This document shows positions 63,263 through 64,000 of a DNA stretch of 64,000 nt, in pieces (position 1 is the first letter of the stretch; each line of letters begins with the position of its first letter). A model generated the notes under the pieces. It was not told the origin of the DNA and did no database searches. It worked only from the letters and a program-made list of their open reading frames with translations. This stretch comes from Sphingobium terrigena (lineage in GTDB: Bacteria > Pseudomonadota > Alphaproteobacteria > Sphingomonadales > Sphingomonadaceae), in NCBI RefSeq assembly GCF_003591655.1, contig NZ_QVRA01000005.1, positions 1 through 64,000 of the forward strand, in the 5' to 3' direction. The translations under genes were made by a program, and so were the position numbers.

Positions 63263-63418
63263 ATGATCCACCTCACCCTCATCATCGTCGATTTCCTGAC
63301 CGGGCTGCTGGCGGCGGGCGCATGGGCGCTGGCGTCTGCGGGCGGGGCGATCGCGGCGGTGGTCGGCGGCGGGGTGCTGGGCGTATCGCTGTTCCGGCGT
63401 TGGCGGCGCAAGGGCTAA
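63263..63418 (+). CDS. Small membrane protein after the TelA partner gene
   Basis: The protein has 51 residues, MIHLTLIIVDFLTGLLAAGA, then WALASAGGAIAAVVGGGVLG and a basic end SLFRRWRRKG. It has one or two hydrophobic helices with a glycine-rich middle. It starts 15 bases after the preceding stop with weak ribosome-binding sequence. Its last 4 bases overlap the end of the convergent PilZ gene. Confidence 0.6.
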   Translation: MIHLTLIIVDFLTGLLAAGAWALASAGGAIAAVVGGGVLGVSLFRRWRRKG

Positions 63419-63723
63419 CCCCCGCGCACGACTTGCTGCACGGTGGCGTCGGACAAGGGCATGTCGAAATGCAGGCCAAAGCGTTTGGCCCGGACCCAGA
63501 CGACATGGGCGATCGCCGCAACCCCTTCCGCCTCTATTCTGACGCGATCACCCGCTTGTGGGGGACGATCGCAATGCGCCAGCGCGCCCGATGTTGACAG
63601 GTCCAATATATGCGCACGCAGCGCCATGCCGTGCAGGTGTAGCACAACCGGCTCGAACATCTTGTGCCGTGCGGCGATGCGCGGTTTTGGCCCTGACGGG
63701 GCAAGCGAAGCATGGTCGGTCAT
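63415..63723 (-). CDS. PilZ domain protein
   Basis: The protein has 102 residues. The c-di-GMP-binding residues are in KPRIAARHK (RxxxR) and DLSTSGALAH (D/NxSxxG). A single PilZ domain with no other module suggests an adaptor that reports cyclic di-GMP. A diguanylate cyclase lies 12 kb away in the same window. The ATG at 63723 starts MTDHASLAPSG. Confidence 0.88.
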   Translation of the reverse strand: MTDHASLAPSGPKPRIAARHKMFEPVVLHLHGMALRAHILDLSTSGALAHCDRPPQAGDRVRIEAEGVAAIAHVVWVRAKRFGLHFDMPLSDATVQQVVRGG

Positions 63724-63797
63724 GAAGGAAACCTCCCCGCCGCCATTATAATGTGGCGGCGGACAACAGCATATCACCAGACAGGATCAGGCGCGCA

Positions 63798-64000
63798 TTA
63801 ACCCTGATTTTCGCTGTGATAGGCGCAAGGAACGATGCTGGCCGGATCGGGCCGCGCGGCGATGCGGCGGAAGCGGGCGAGATAGCCGCCTGCGGTCGGC
63901 TTGGGGATGACCTCTTCCAGCCGGAAGCCCATCGCCGAGAGTTCGCAGGCCAGCAGGCGCGGCGGCGTGCCATGCTGCTGCGTAGGACGATTGGCATCGA
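63798..64000 (-). CDS. C-terminal part of a probable SAM-dependent methyltransferase
   Basis: On the minus strand, 66 residues are readable before the TAA at 63800-63798; the gene continues beyond the right edge. DANRPTQQHGTPPRLLACEL, then SAMGFRLEEVIPKPTAGGYL, is the closing part of class I methyltransferase-like proteins of the DUF938/YjhP-like group. The start and full domain lie outside the window, so the call rests on a short end only. Confidence 0.6.
   Translation of the reverse strand, partial: DANRPTQQHGTPPRLLACELSAMGFRLEEVIPKPTAGGYLARFRRIAARPDPASIVPCAYHSENQG

Overview
The window looks like chromosome of a GC-rich alphaproteobacterium of the Sphingomonadales (a Sphingobium- or Sphingomonas-like organism). 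This rests on the gene families and their order: sdhCDA, rph/rdgB/hemW opposite hrcA-grpE, a GapR-type DUF2312 gene beside DUF1244, an F1-ATPase zeta inhibitor (DUF1476) beside bolA and a CGFS glutaredoxin, and an HWE histidine kinase. It also rests on the many short GC-rich palindromic repeats between genes. No rRNA, CRISPR array, prophage or complete insertion sequence is visible. One tRNA (Tyr) is present. Most genes are housekeeping or conserved hypothetical. The gene neighbourhoods are dense, with many ATGA, GTGA and TGATG start/stop overlaps.

Layout. 1-963: an AT-rich patch with a truncated reading frame, a large DNA palindrome and an orphan membrane protein, sitting where sdhB would be expected next to sdhA. 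963-3549: sdhA, sdhD and sdhC (minus strand). 3733-11224: a soluble globin-like chemoreceptor, prmA, a dienelactone hydrolase, ruvC, yebC, ybjQ, the gapR-like gene, DUF1244 and pyruvate kinase. 11221-17501: hemW, a CAP protein, rdgB and rph, then hrcA-grpE and two small genes. 17580-19306: an M14 carboxypeptidase and a DUF4136 lipoprotein. 19506: rpmJ. 19894-21853: a BlaR1-like/BlaI-like pair with a visible operator. 22335-25503: leuC, a 37-residue protein, leuD, the ATPase zeta inhibitor, bolA and grxD, ending in a clear terminator. 26469-31610: a Tat-exported DUF885 protein, then isocitrate lyase divergent from a RamB/ScfR-like regulator with an inverted repeat between them. 31607-37236: a beta-helix protein, a VOC/SRPBCC/DUF1428 operon, a lipoprotein and a nitronate monooxygenase-like enzyme. 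37471-42211: lysC, ubiG, tRNA-Tyr, rlmB and a ferredoxin. 42290-47339: an AlkA-type glycosylase, a response regulator and HWE kinase converging head to head, murA and a Crp/Fnr regulator. 47433-53692: a small cytochrome c-like protein, HNH protein, gluQ, HIG1, a PduO-type adenosyltransferase, a diguanylate cyclase, DUF1176 and a nucleoside transporter. 53786-58705: a TPR membrane protein interrupted by an in-frame stop, an MFS transporter and several small regulators. 58877-64000: typA, a telA cluster, a PilZ protein and the end of a methyltransferase gene.

How genes work together. Succinate dehydrogenase and isocitrate lyase both act on succinate or its precursors, and the aceA regulator next door suggests acetate/fatty-acid-responsive control of the glyoxylate shunt. 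HrcA/GrpE, YebC, RuvC, RdgB and RNase PH are upkeep functions. The most unusual signals are not new enzymes. They are (i) a 120-bp structured element placed right after two unrelated stop codons, whose two copies differ by paired changes, (ii) a palindromic repeat inserted in frame inside gluQ, (iii) an in-frame TGA followed by a conserved-looking tail in the TPR gene, and (iv) the foreign-looking patch abutting sdhA. All calls are from reading the sequence; no database search was run.
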